Part shown: piece after piece, positions 26,410 to 40,300 of the stretch
How the letters are laid out: every line of letters begins with the position of its first letter
How positions within the stretch are numbered: position 1 is the stretch's first letter
Assembly (NCBI RefSeq): GCF_040054535.1
Contig: NC_090782.1
Location: 18,838,501-18,902,500, forward strand
DNA: 64,000 nt
Direction of reading: 5' to 3'
DNA from: Antennarius striatus
Taxonomy: Eukaryota; Chordata; Actinopteri; Lophiiformes; Antennariidae
Translations under genes and position numbers: made by a program
Notes under the pieces: model-generated
What the model saw: only the letters and a program-made list of their open reading frames with translations
The model's database searches: none
Told to the model about the DNA's origin: nothing

Positions 26410-26730
26410 GAGCTCAAACAGCAGCAGCTCTCCTGGACTTTGATTTTATTTCGGTGTTTTGGGGGTTTTTTTGGCCTTTAAAAGCAGATTGTTTCTTATT
26501 GGCTGCTGTCTTTTATCACACCCCTCAGACCTCCCTCCCCCACTCAGACCTCCCTCTCCCCTCAGGGCCTTTAGTCATGTCACTGCCTGTCCTGCGCTTG
26601 GTCACCCTTCACTATTTCCACCTGTTGTGCTCAGCCCCTTGGGGTCGTTGAGGTGACAGCGAGCCTGTTCAGAATCCAATTTCAGCACCAAAAAGTGAAA
26701 GGCAGCTGTAAAATTTTTAAAAAGTGAAAG

Positions 26731-26736
26731 AATAAA
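26731..26736 (+). terminator. Candidate proximal sbno2 poly(A) signal
   Basis: A canonical AATAAA 322 bp after the sbno2 stop codon. Use of this site would leave a short 3' UTR that excludes the GT repeat. Confidence 0.45.
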
Positions 26737-27601
26737 ACAATAGCCTGTATTTTATTGAACGCATGAGCTGTCAACACAAAAGCTCTTTCATTGAGATGTG
26801 GAAAATATTTATGAAACCTCCCATTGCTAATTTTGACGAAGTATGACTGGTGAAGTGGCCGAAAATTCTAAATGGCTTTCGACCGTTCAAACCACATGTA
26901 GACATTGCTTTCCTGTTACATTTGCTTCTTGGCTATTAATGCAAGGCTTGGTTTGAGTGAAACAAAGGTTGGTGTTGATCTGGCAGACAAAAAGAAAACC
27001 AGTTGAAATCTTTCAGCTCTGAAATGCCTCAGTTTTCATTTCTGTCCTTCTACATGGACCATCTCGTTTCACTCCTTGCTTGTGTGAGGATAAAGGGAGA
27101 GGAAGAAGACCAGTCTGCTGTTGCAAACAGTGCCTTTGGATAAATCTATAAATGCAGTCTTTAAAAATCCATGTAGCCTAATGTATAGATTTGTATTCTT
27201 GTGCATTGTTTTTGATTTTAATTTAAATATGCATTATTTCTATTTAACTTTTAGCCCCTCAGTCAATCAGCTGTCTGTGTTACACTATGCTGGTGGTGGC
27301 ATTCTGGAAGAAGCCTCCATTAAGCCTGTATGTGCTCATATGGTTGTCTGTAGCTGCTCTGAAGACAGGAGCAGCAGACATTTCTGTTTTTCTCTGTGTC
27401 CTCCTGTTCCTAGTGATGGAACAACATACTACAGGGTTAATATGACGTGAATAATTGAGCAGCATGGATGAAAAGTGTCTTTTGAAATGATGTGTCAGCC
27501 CCCTTAAAAAAAAACGGTTATAACATTTAGTGACATGACTCCTGGTTTGATTCAATTTCAATTTTCTCAGGAAAGTCTCAAGTGTGTTGTATCTGTGTGT
27601 A

Positions 27602-27744
<143 letters not shown>

Positions 27745-29864
27745 TTTTGACCAACACGTATAGAAATGTGTCCCTTAATAATTATGGATGACAAAATATT
27801 TCAAATTGTTCTGAAAACCTTGTTTTTCACTAAAGCTTTTTTGGATAATAAAACTTAAGGTAAATTTCTCACGAAATGTTTCCATTTCAAGCAACAAGGC
27901 TGTAAAAACATTTGGTGTGTGTGTCACAGTACATGTTGACAAACCTGTGAGATGTGGCCATTTTTGTGTGAAAAGGATGCACTGTAGTTGGCTCATGAAA
28001 AACATGCCAGGATAAGTTCCAGTGGAAAGCAATAAAACCATATTCTACATTTGTTATGAAACATAAATGCCTAAGTACTGTTTACGCTCAACAAAGCTTT
28101 GTCCTTACTTTTGCATGGAATCAAACTTATTTCTCTTGTGCTTCATAGTATTTTAGTTAAACAGATTCTGAAATGCATCCACCTTTGTATAGTAAGTTTT
28201 CATGGGATGAACGCAATGCGTTCTTGATGTTTTAGTCATCGTTATTATAAAAGTTATTGTTATTTATATTTAAGGGATATTTAGATTTTAGATATGGTAT
28301 TCTGCTTATTAGAGTAGTTAAGGAAAGTTTTGGTCAGGGAAGTTTCTAGTTTTCAAGATTACTATAAGACAAATTCTATTATAACCTGCCACCAAATAAG
28401 ATTGCACTGTTCTGTACTGCTGTACAGTGTCTGGATTCATTTCTGCTCATTTCAGTTGTGCTTTCTCAAATAGATTTGTTTCTCCAACTTGTAGACCTTT
28501 GTCAGGGCTTTAGTCTGCAGAGTGATACCAAAGTGTTCCACAGACATCCCTAAAGTTACTGGCTCTAAGATATCAGAACTTTTATCAATCTCAGGAAGAA
28601 ACCTACAGGAGGTGTATCGATGTGACGTTAGCAGAAATATATATCATTTACCCCTTATAACAGTGGTGAAACTAACCAATATGTGTGCTGTTTATTTCTT
28701 AAATGTGCTGTGACTCTTGCTGTATTTATGTTTTAGACTTAATGTGATGGTTTTGTCGTTCGTCCTTGTGAACATCTCAGTGATTTTAAATGTTTATGCC
28801 TTCTTAGGGCAAAGATCAAAGGCTGTTTCTCTTTAAGGAACATATTTTTTTCTATTGGCAGTCATTTTCATTTTTGTAAAACATTTGTCAAAACATGTCA
28901 AATATGAGAGGTTTTTGAGTTGATAAGCACCAATTTACTTAACCCTTTATAGGACCCTCATTGAAATATGTTGAAATTCAACCTCAGAGTGGTTTTGGAG
29001 AAAATCACAAAACTTTTATTTCCATTGTAACATTTTTCAAAATGTTTCAATGTCATGTAGAAAATCAAATCACCAGAAATAGCCACCTGTCTGATAAAGG
29101 AATTAAAAGTGCAACCGATCTATCCAATTGATCTGTTGTTATGACGACTGATACAAGTCAAGACTAACAGTGATCTAAATTCTTGTAATTGACAGCATCT
29201 TACTAAAGCATGTTTCTTTCGTACCCTTGTTATTTTTTTATATTACAGAGCAGGCACATTCCGAGGTGTCAATCTGCAAAAGATTTGCCTTTTAGATATT
29301 GTGTTTAATAGTCACATAAATAAAGCTTTATGCATTTGAGGGACACGGACTGCATTTTTAGGAAGAAAAAGCTTTGTCTCCGAGAACTCTTACTAATTTA
29401 GTTAGGCCTTTCATCATTTTACTATCATTTTGCACTAAGAATGGCATAATCGAGTTACTGTTCTCTTGCTGACTGATTGAGCGGTGCAAGCTTGTCGTGT
29501 TTCTGATCTTCGATGAATAGCTCTATGTATACTGTAACCATCTTTCTCGTTTCTCCATCATCTGCATATTATGCATTATCAATGTTATCACTCTCACATA
29601 ATTTATTGCTAACAAAAAAATTAAACAAAAAACATGCTACTGATTGTATGTATTTTTAAACAAAGCCTATTTTTTCTGTAAAAAACAAAAAGAAAATGTG
29701 TTCAGCACTTTTATTCTGGGTTGTGCTTTTGTTTTCTATATATTTATAATTTAGATCCAAATGTATATATTGTAAAATTTGTGCCTTTCGACTAATTCTT
29801 TGAAAAGGTTTTCTACTCATTTAAGGAAGGACTATATGAAATTGCAATCTTAACTTTGTAAGCA

Positions 29865-29870
29865 AATAAA
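29865..29870 (+). terminator. Candidate distal sbno2 poly(A) signal
   Basis: AATAAA in a typical 3' UTR end context, followed about 25-35 bp later by a GTGTTTTTTC element that suits cleavage-factor binding. Confidence 0.5.
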
Positions 29871-29890
29871 ACTTGAAGATTGCTGAATCT

Positions 29891-30900
29891 GAGTGTTTTT
29901 TCATCTGCAAAAAAAGTTGTTTTTTTAAATGTTGGAAAATTATCTTAGATTTATGTGGAATGAGATGAGCAGACATTAATTGAAATAATGTAATGTTACG
30001 TAATGCAACACCACCACACAAACCAGTGGGTCCATGATTAAATTTATTCCTGAAATAAGTACACTTGAGTAATATTTTTCCATAGTTAAGTTTTCACAAT
30101 CTCCTACTTCAAACTTTCGCACCACTATATTTCAAAGAGACATTAGGGAATTGAGAGTTAATTTGACTGCTTTCTTTTAAAATGGCAATAACAAACAAAA
30201 CAATTGATATTCATAAAATTTAATGCATTGTATAGATAGTGCCACTCCATTGGTTATGTTCACATACTTTATTAAATTATGATCAAGTAACATTCTGAAA
30301 TATTAAATAGTGTGTTTACTTTTGGTTATACAGACAAATTGTGATACAAATTATGATGCTAATGTTTGTCTGCTTTGAAGTTAATTTTTTTCTACATGTA
30401 GTAAGGACAACTGCAACACTCCAATGCCTAAAAAAACCTCACTGTGAAAAGTCTTTTTCTTAGCATATCATGATCAATAAATAGTTTTGATGGGCGTGGC
30501 TGTACTAGGTTTTGGAGTTTACAATTTGAAATCTACAAAACAATTTTTAAAAAATAGATTATGTAGTACAGTATGTCTTTAAAAACCACTGATTCTTTAA
30601 GTTTCTGTGACTTTTTGGACAGTAAATTGTAAAATCCTCTTTTTTTTTTTGTAGAAAACTTCTCCATCTCTGTCAAACCTCTATCATTCCTTTCATTATA
30701 CTGTATTAAGATTACCTGTAATGTTTTACAGTGACACATTTTTCAAAAGGAAACTTTCATGACATCATTTGTACTGTTTTGTGAATCCCTATGTTTAATA
30801 AAACAAAATAACCTGTGCCAAATAAACTAAATAATAAGTAATAAATAATCACGTGTGTTTTCAATTAATTTACCAAACGCGAAACAAATCCATTAACGCG
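29891..30900. other. Intergenic spacer between sbno2 and tjp3
   Basis: AT-rich sequence with no supported gene, several stray AATAAA motifs near 30.8 kb and homopolymer runs. I see nothing functional in it. Confidence 0.6.
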
Positions 30901-31201
30901 ATCAAAAAAAGGGGAGCGGTTGATGTGAAGGACCAACTTCCGGTTGTTAAATACGTGATGACGTTGTGAAACTTACCTGTGCGTTGAGCCCTCAGCGTCA
31001 CGCCTCCACACCTGACTTCGGGAGGGACAAACATCCACTGAACGTGACGAACAAGAACAGTTTTGCCATTTCACGAGAACTTGTGTGGATTTTTTTAAAT
31101 TTAGACGCAACGACAGAGTGTAAAGACAAAAGTTTCCATCCGCGGAGGAACAAGCGTACAGGTGCGTTCGCCTCCCTGCTGCTTCCTGGTCGCTTCTTCA
31201 G
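30900..31201 (+). promoter_or_regulatory. Candidate tjp3 promoter and non-coding leader exon
   Basis: A GC- and CpG-richer island in AT-rich surroundings. It contains an ETS-like ACTTCCGG site (30938-30945) and a CRE-like GTGATGACG shortly after. There is no TATA box. The stretch ends in a plausible splice donor (CTTCTTCAG|GTAAAA, cut after 31201), with another possible donor at about 31160. The nearest downstream coding exon is the first tjp3 exon, which has a plausible acceptor in its leader at 33838-33839. The link to tjp3 is inferred from position and strand. Confidence 0.4.
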
Positions 31202-33921
31202 GTAAAAGCATGTTTGTCTCTACTTTACAACAGGCTGTCTGGGGAAAGGAGAAGCTGTAGAGAACCACTTTAACAACACGAACCTTTTACCGGAAGAACT
31301 TAAAAGAAAACTTTAAATTTTGTGTAAAATTGACATAAAATAATGTAGTTTCCAGGTGCGTGGCTCGTCAGCTGGTCTTTTCGGCAGTGTTTTGACTTAT
31401 TCCTTAGTCCTTGTCTTAAAATCCTGCTGTGGCTCTTATTGATATGTTTATTAGTAATTAATTGTGGCTTACAGAACGTACAGGTTATTTATGGTTTAAC
31501 TTGTGACACTTTCTATTTTCTCACCTTTCTGGTTCTGCCACACATGCAAGTTTCTACCTGCCTGACAGTTTCACATAGTTTTCTCTCAGCGGTCCAAATC
31601 TCTGATGACGTCACTGATGTAGAATATCAGTTTCTCTTTTCAATGCTCTCAGTGTTGTGTTATTTTAGATTGACTGTAAATATAATACGAGCAAAAGCTG
31701 ATCAATAAGTACTACTTAATATTATATATTTAACAGCTATTTTCTAACAGTCTGCAGTTTAATTACTGAGAATGTGAAACCACCAGGTGGTTGATCAAAG
31801 CTTGTCCTTGTTTTACATTACTTAATTCGCTAATGACATCAGGTACAGTCAGCTCACTTGCTTTCTTTATTTGATCTGTCGTAAAGGTCCTCAGCGTTCC
31901 ATATTGAGAGGCTCCTTTGCATTGGTTTTGATTTGTAAATGAATGAATGAAATGTCTTGTTTTCCAAGTGCTGTGATGACATCCGCATTGGAATTGTGGT
32001 GCATTGGGTCCTTGCAGTACTTCAACAGTATCGACAGTGCATGTCATGAGTAATTCTGCTGTGTGGAACCCACAAAGCTCCTCTCTGTGTAATTACAGCC
32101 TTTCTCTGAGCTCCATAAACCTCTGATTTGTCTTGGAAATCTGCACAATTTACACAAGGAAGTGTTGCAATTCCTCATTAATCAGAAGCACAACTTGTCA
32201 ATTCAAAGGCTTTATGTCAATGTCAGTGGTAAATCTTTATTGGTGTACTTTGCTTGCATCATGTTCTGACAAATTTAGAGGAAGTGTTACATTAAATGCA
32301 GGTCAATGAAGCTGTGAGTTCTTAGCTGGGTGGAACAAAAGGGAATGGCCGACAGGCGGCTCTGCTGCTGAACAGGCTTTGTTCCTTGTGACATAAAGGA
32401 GTGCTTGTTTACCGACTGGAGGGGGCACACCTTGGCACAGTGTTTGTTTTAGTTACAGTAGTGGTTGCTGGCTGTTACAGTTTTTTTCTGACCTGTTAAT
32501 AATTCATCACTAGCATTCTGGCTGACCGTAGGCTCCCTGTTCCGTCTGACTGAACCAAAGTTGGTATCAAGTACTGCTTTGTTTTTTCTTCAAATCAACA
32601 GAAATCCAGACGTTATTCTATGCCGGGCATCACCTGGTTAAGGATTTGATAAGATGTTTGCCTGATCTACCTCTCAGGTGTGAGCGATTATGGCTCAAGT
32701 GCGGTTGATGTAGATGATTGATTTCATGATTCTCTATAACCAAGATACAATACAAGCATGAAAAAGCTTGAGAAGTGAAAGCCCTACTAACATAAGTGGT
32801 GGTACAGAAAGTTAACAATGCAACACATTCTATGGCTGCAGTTGAATATCTGGTACGTCTGACATTTTATAGCTTCTGTTTTTATGCTTTGACATTAAAA
32901 TAGGAATACAGTGGTCATTCTGTAATAATATTTTGCCTGGAGCATAGCTCTCAATTCAGTCATGCTAGATTCACCAAACTTTTCACATAAATTAGAGAGT
33001 AGAGTAGAGTAGGACTTTATTCATCCCTTCAGGAGGTTCCATCAGGGAAATTAATTGTCAAAATTAAGCATTGTCAGTAACTGCCTTTTTGATATTTGGA
33101 TATTTTATCAAAATCGATAAAATAGTAGATTCCAAAGGTCTTCAGGTTTGTTATGTTCTCCATAGCGTGTATCTAAAATAGCATTCAATACTCCAGGTTC
33201 AGTCAAGGATGAGCAGAATTATGTTGGTGAATTTGATATAAAGTGTTAGGTTTGGATATTTCACCGTTGTTTTAAACAATAAGTGGCTGTGATCCGATGC
33301 TTTTGACAATCTGGGTGCTTAAGATACTAACCATGAAAGAGATGTAGTCAAATCTCTGAGTTTCCCAATGACATTTCCTGCACCTCAAACAACTGAGGTC
33401 CTGTGAAGGAACCCAGAAAAACTTTACTCAGGACAAGCAGATGTAGTTCAGCAAACACCACTTCAATTATTAACAGCCCAGTGCTCTCATTCCCTGGAGG
33501 TAACCATAGTACCCAGCAGACTGAAACCCAGCCAGCAGCCTGGGAGCCACTGCTTTAGCTTTGTGTCAAAGACTTGAGGTCATCCGGACGCACAAACATC
33601 TGACAGTAGGAGCCCCGTTTCACTTTATGGACCGATGAGGTGAAGGGAATAACACTGATCATTACTCTGGAGTGATGGACTCATGACTGATCTGTGCGGA
33701 GCAGAGGAGTGTCCGTGTGATGCTTCTCATGTGTTTTTCTGCATTTGGAACAAACTGAAGTGCGATCAGGCTGAGGCCTCTTTCTGCGGTTCGTTGTATT
33801 TTTGGAGTCGTGCGTCGGTGAACGTTTGAACATTTACAGGCTGACACCAACCCAATTGGATTCTACTCTGTCTGAACGCCAACTGGCTTGTTGTACTTTC
33901 TTTCTTCTTTTTTTTATCATC
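31202..33921. other. Presumed leader intron and 5' UTR of tjp3
   Basis: No coding exon is visible. A short degenerate interspersed repeat at 32993-33060 (AGGACTTTATTCATCCC and then CAGGGAAATTAATTGTC) matches a tail common to fish retroelements. The last 80 bp before the ATG at 33922 probably belong to the 5' UTR. Confidence 0.4.
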
Positions 33922-34005
33922 ATGAATCTGACTCAGCGACTTAAACTTCTGAAGCACTTTGGCTCTTTGCCCCCAGAGCCCCCACCTCCACTGCTGGTGG
34001 TGCCT
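33922..34005 (+). CDS. tjp3: tjp3 first coding exon (28-residue N-terminal extension)
   Basis: The ATG has A at -3, and the exon encodes [20 protein letters not shown] and a proline/valine-rich end, then stops at a GTAAG donor in phase 0. The next exon (37578) reads [14 protein letters not shown] in the same phase. Translation can therefore start here or at the internal methionine 31 residues later, which is the start of the main human ZO-3 form. Mammalian ZO proteins also use alternative short N termini upstream of the MEE motif. Confidence 0.7.
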
Positions 34006-36607
34006 GTAAGTGGATGATAGTATCAACCTCTCATTCATGGCCAATGATTCTTATGATGTTATTCTACATGTTAGTGCATCATTTGTTTTGTACTATTTTC
34101 ATCTTTCATTTTAAACATTTGAAACACACACAGACACAGAGAGAGAGATGGAGTGGGTTTTTTTAATAATGCAAATGACTGTAAAAACAATTATCTAAAC
34201 GGTTTTGGCCTTCAACAGGCACCAAATCATGCATACTGTATGCAAGGGTTACTATAAAAATAATTTTACAACTGCATTTATTTCATAGCAGTAGATTGAC
34301 TCACATACAACGTCAGTGAGAACCGTGCTGATGGTCTCCCATTTTACATCAAAGTCAAACAAGTTTGGTGGGACAGATTAGGAAGTCAAATTGGCCGTAC
34401 ATGGCCCGCGGGTCGTAGTTTGCAAATGCCTGGTGTGGCTTCATCAAATATTTCCTTATCGATTAAAAATTTGATCTGACTTTAATTCTTCATGTAAAAA
34501 CATTATAAAACTCAGCCAAAACATTACACATTTGTTTAGCCGTTAATAATTTTTAGAAAAAAATCTGATAGTTAAGTGTTTATATTTTAATGTAAATGTA
34601 ACAGAGATAATGTTAAACATTATTCAGACTTGAATGTTCAAATACAGTATACAGTATACTCAACCCAATCTTGCTTAGAAGATGAGTGGAAGAGTTCATT
34701 TTAAATGGTCTGTAAATTGATTTGGATGATTTTTCCTTAAAGTATGGCGTGATAAATTATGCTGTCTGTTTTGCGTACGGCATGCAAAATAGTATTACTG
34801 CAGGATTCAGTGGAATCTGACTTGATGGTTGGAGTAAGCAGTGACAGGATAACATGTTGTGTATGTAGAGACATTTTTACTGACTTGAAGGCAGTTCTCT
34901 GGTTAATACCATAATCCATGTTTGTAACATCTGGACTTTGTCCGTCCATTGATTCAGGACGCATCCCTCTGTAATTACGATCCTGCTGTATTTAAGATTC
35001 TTGTGTCCTCTGAAGTCTACATATGAGGACTTGTTAAAGTGCTGAAACTCCACCTTAAATCCACATTTATTGGAGGCACTAGAGAATCACTGAAGTGGGC
35101 AAACACTGTGGGGGAGGAGTGCTCCAGGTGAGGTCTGTGCTAGATGGGTTTTTTGTTTTTTTTCCCTGCTGAGAGAAACACAACACTTACTCACATTGGG
35201 AATAATTTCAACAAGAAGGGGATCAGATTTCTTCCATCCATTCATAGCTGATCTGAGGAGGAAAGAACTGGAGAGCGGTGACTGTCGCCCTCGTGAATGT
35301 TTTGCTTTTGGTTGATGTGGAATCTAAAGAGCCTGCTGTTCACTGAGCACCGAAGGCAGCAGGTGTTTTGTTCAGCTCAGAGATCCCAGTAGGAAATGGA
35401 AGTAAGGTTCAAAGACCAAGTGGTAAGTGGAGAAGGAGGAGCACAGAACATTAATGGACTTCCAGTAAAACTGCTGGCTGAAAGTAGCTAAAACAAGCCA
35501 TTAAGAATGTACAGTCATGAATTATTACTGACGTGATTGAATCCCTGGCTGAACGTCGTTTATGATCGAAGGGTGACAGCCGGAAAGCTGCAGTGTCAGG
35601 AAGGACTGCAGTAGTTTGTTACCACATTATTTTCCACTTAAATTTGTTTCTTATATATATATATATTTACAAATTTAGGTTTATAAATTATGTGTCAAGT
35701 TAATGTGTGACACAAATATTGAATGCTGTGTTTTAAAATATCTACCTACTAGGAGGATGATTCCATATTTTTTCTAACGCCAATGGCTGATGACTACTGA
35801 GAGTTTGTCACATGCTTTATGGATTATGTGTTTAATATTGACAACCAGCTTTAAAGGTTATCCGTTCAGAAGTCCGTTAAGTGTTGCAATAGATTTTGAT
35901 AAAGTTGCCCTTTCGTGAAATTGTTTTACAGTCATGTTTGCTCTTTGTTCGTTTCATTCCGTCATATCCTCCCTCAGGTTTATCACCGTTATTACTTGTG
36001 TCTCATTACGTTATAATGAAGTGAAAATAAGTGGTACCAACTTTAAAGTTTCGACGTCAGCATGGAGTGAAATTATATCTTAAGATACAGATGGGAAATT
36101 CACTCCCAGCTTTTATTTGAACAATCAAATCAGTTGCTGTAGCTCTGTTTTTGTTGGCCTTCAAGTTAATGAATAACTGGGTCAAACAGACAGACTACTG
36201 TTCACAGGTCATGGGCTGAACCCTTGCACCCCTCCACAGGGGAGTTTGAGAGTTTTATGGTCGTTTGAGAAGTTTCTTCTAACATCTTTGCAGCATTTTT
36301 AAATTTGTATCGTATTTCTAGATAATAAGGTGTGACAGAACATCTCCTGGGTGTTGTATGAGTTCCATGAGTGTTTTCGCTGACACTTCCTGTGACTCGT
36401 GGCGTCGCCTACATATATTTGACTACATCGGTGCATCCTGGGCTAACTAACTAGAGCAGCTGGCTTTACCCGTTCTTATTGTTAGTCGGAATGAAAATCG
36501 TGCCCAACCCTCCTTATCTATTTTTTAGTGACGAATACAGAAGACTGTTCTTCTAATTCTGATTCTGATTGTTATTATTATTATTATTATTAATAATGTT
36601 ATTATTA

Positions 36608-36639
<32 letters not shown>

Positions 36640-37313
36640 GTTATTATTATTATGTTGGTGCAGCAAATAAATTAATGAATTAAAGCGTTTCATCAGATTA
36701 TGTGACAGGATTGACAGAAATGTGATGAAGATGATGGAGGGAAGAGGGCACTTTATTTGAGCAGTTGCGACTTGACCCCCACACTGCCACCTGAGGTTCA
36801 TTGACGTCTAGTTTTCTGATTATTGATTTTCTTTCAATTGACCACATTAAACAGTCTTCATAGAAACAACCTCCTGTATTAAAAAATGTTGTCTTGGAAT
36901 GTGACTGTAAATCTTTCAGGGGTTTGACTGACTGTTTAGGAATGCAGGAATGTGTAGCTCTCATCGCTGTCAGAGGTAATGCATTGCTTTGTAAGGCAGA
37001 TGCTTTGACTATTCCATTGATCAGTCAAAAGAAAATGAATTCACAGCTTTTTTGAGGACCCAAAATTATTTTCTAAAAATATCAACCATTTAGGGGAAAA
37101 AAAACATCAAACTTATATTTTTTACAAATTGTCCCAGTTTTTTTAAGCCAAACAATAAATCGATCAAATGAAAAGAAAATCCCGTTGTTCAGTATCAGCA
37201 ATAGAAAAAGAACGACTGAAGCTTAACTTGCATCAAACAATGTTTTTGTGTGGTTATGCTCACTGAACAAGACTTGTTTTACTCATTGTCAACAGCACAA
37301 GCACCATACTGTA

Positions 37314-37370
<57 letters not shown>

Positions 37371-40300
37371 CAGGTAGCCCCTCCTCCATACCGGTCAGGC
37401 AGGATTGAGGCAGGTGAGAGCATGCTGAGATCAGGTTAGGGTTGTCCACACTCGTCTTCCTGCTCCGTTCAGGTTGTGCTCACTAAAATGACATGCATTA
37501 TTTATTTTACACGTCTGAGTTAAGTCTTCTTTTCCTTAATTGATTCTGATTACTGTTGTGTTTTTGTGTCTTTGCAGAGGCCAGGCATGGAGGAGCTAAC
37601 AATATGGGAGCAACATACAATAACACTAAACAAAGTAAGCTACTGTTTATTTTAAAGTAATGGAATGGGGTGTGTAAAACTGTCCTGCTTGGGTTGTGAT
37701 CAGTGGAAGTGAAAATTGAGCTTCAGGATACGGCACAGAGGAAGTTTCTGCATTGTTTCCACTGTCTCTATTGAAGGGTTAGTAAGGGCTGAGGTGGACA
37801 TTGTGTCAGACCTCTAAGTTTCACGGTACAGACTCCTGCAGGAATGTGTAGCGACACGCCCTGTCAGCTCGTCGCGATTCCGCCTCAAACTGAAGGTCTG
37901 CCGGAATGCATTCTGTCTCCCTCTATCGCTCTACTGGATCTCCAACACATCCTTACTCTCGCTTTGCATTCTTTTCTCTTCATTCATGTCGTTCATGTAC
38001 TTGCTGTCATTTCCCGTTTGTCTAAATTTATCTCATCCTATCACAATGACAGGATTCCAAACTGGGGTTTGGTTTTGCCTTGTCTGGAGGCAAGGACAAG
38101 CCTAACCCAGACAATGGGGACACCACTGTAGTGGTGTCAGACGTGCTGCCAAATGGACCGGCCATGGGGCGCCTGTTGTAAGTCAAACACTTGATCTCAA
38201 AGGTTTGCAAAGCCATCAACAGATACATACAAATGTGTGTTATTGTTTTCTGCAGCACCAAAGACCAAATTGTTATGGTCAATGGAGTGTCTATGGAGAA
38301 TGTCCACTCTAACTACACCATTCAGATCCTCAAGACATGTGGCAAGACTGCAAATATAGTGAGTAGTAAAGGAAGCACCTGAATGACTTCCTGTCTGTCA
38401 GGAGTAACTGTTGGTCATGTCTAAATTCCCGGCCTGCTGCAACTCTCTGCTTACAGACAGTGAAACGCCCTCGCAAGATCCAGATCCCAGCAACCAACCG
38501 GCCATCACGGGCTGCGTCCCATTCCAACCTACTGGAGCAGGACCCCCCCAGACGAACACGTCGCTACTCTGACGGCAGCGATGCGCGAGAAAGCAACCGG
38601 TATCATTACCGAGCCCGCAGTAGCTCGCCTGATCGCAATGGGCATGGAAACACGCTACCTTTGATGTCCACGGGGTACAAGAGGCTTCCATATCGCGAAG
38701 TTCCAGAGAAACCCTTGAAAACTACATTGGTTAAAAAGAGGATTACGGATGGTAAGACTTAAGGGAGAAAAAAATTCCATCTTATTTGTCGATTACTGAT
38801 TTTCGACTTGATTCAAGGGGTTTTCTTCTTTCTGCAGAGTATGGATTGAAGCTGGGGAGTCAGATCTTCATTAAGCACATGACAGAAACAGGCCTGGCTG
38901 CAAAGGAAGGAACTCTACAGGAGGGGGATCTTATTCTCAAGGTCAACATTAAGATCTGATGAGTGATCTAAATCCATAGCATCAAAAATACACAATGATT
39001 TTCTATGTCAAACGATTTTTCTGATTTGACAGATCAATGGCATGACGACAGAGAATCTATCTCTGCTGGAGACCAAGCACCTGGTGGAGAAGAGCAGGGG
39101 CAAACTGACCATGACGGTCCTCAGGGACGACCGCAAATTTCTGATCAGCATCCCAGAGGTAGAAGACAGCGCCCCCAACAGTGAGGAGGATCACCGTCGC
39201 AACAGCAGCTCTGAACTGGAGGGTGAGCGATAGAGATGGACGGGTATGAGGCGCTCGATGGAAGTCTTAAAAGCACCTCTGAAATTTCTAGGGAGGCAGA
39301 TGTAAACATGTAGATTCTGGAAGTATTTGTCTGTTCGCTCGCCCTTATTTATATTGGGGTTTTTTCCTACTCAGACATCTCAGACATTGACGAAGACTTC
39401 GCCACTCACAGAACATCCCGTCAACCCCTGAGAGAGAAACGAACACGCAGGTAAACATGACAGCAACTTCACCACCAGATTGAATAAATACAGCCTGATG
39501 AACTGATTGATATTAAATTATTTTATAAATAGCTGCTCTTGTTCTAGTTGAAAATTAAAGGCACTGAAGGTTGTTGTTTTTTTTTGTTAAACTCAGAACA
39601 AGAGCTGATCCTCCTCCTCCTGCCAAGTCTCGGGATTCTTCCCCAGTGCGATCCACCTTGACTCGGCCTCCTCCAAGAACCTATGCCCCTCGCCGAGGTC
39701 AGTCTCGCTGACGATTGCTTCTACTGGAGCTGCACATTGATCATTCACTCATTCTGTGTTGTTGACTATGATTCTAATGCTTCTCATTGACTTAAATAAT
39801 GTGTATTATTGCTCCTTCAGCTCCGCCCGAATCAGAGTCGGACCGCAGTGCGTCTCCTCCTCCTTTTAGGGCACACAGCCCAGACGTGAGGGATCACTCC
39901 AGCAAGTACAAGTTAGTTCCTCATTGTCTTTAAGATGTTCATGAGCTGCTTCAGTGACTTTTCAGCACAAACCTCTATCCACACGTCTCCTGATGCAGAG
40001 CTCAGCTTCAATCATGAGAAAGTATGCAATGTTTGTGTGACGGTACACAGCTGTTGATCGAGCTGTGATCTAGTTCTGATTTGTGTGATTTTTCCACGGC
40101 CCCTAAATCAATGAAGATGATCTGTTTTTATATTTACAGGACATAAAATACGGGAAGAGATGCAAGATTATCCAGATTAATTAATAAATTCAATGATGGC
40201 CAAATAAGGCATTAAATAAGCTTTGCCTTTCCCCAGATCTCTGTCTGGCGTGTCCACCATCTCAAACGCCCAGTCCTCTCCCGCATTCCCCAATTTTTCC

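Larger units (their letters stand above)
34006..37577 (+). other. tjp3 intron 1 (3.6 kb)
   Basis: No exon is recognised. It contains a short AT run near 35.66 kb, a (TTA)n tract (36571-36652) and a (CA)n tract (37317-37368). The apparent poly-asparagine frame on the minus strand comes from the trinucleotide repeat. Confidence 0.7.

Noticed and set aside
29891..33921. A gpx4 gene between sbno2 and its neighbour, expected from the human order
   Set aside because: No selenocysteine-type GPX active-site block or other GPX4 exon was recognised in either strand.
36553..36801. Poly-asparagine protein on the minus strand
   Set aside because: Caused by a (TTA)n microsatellite.
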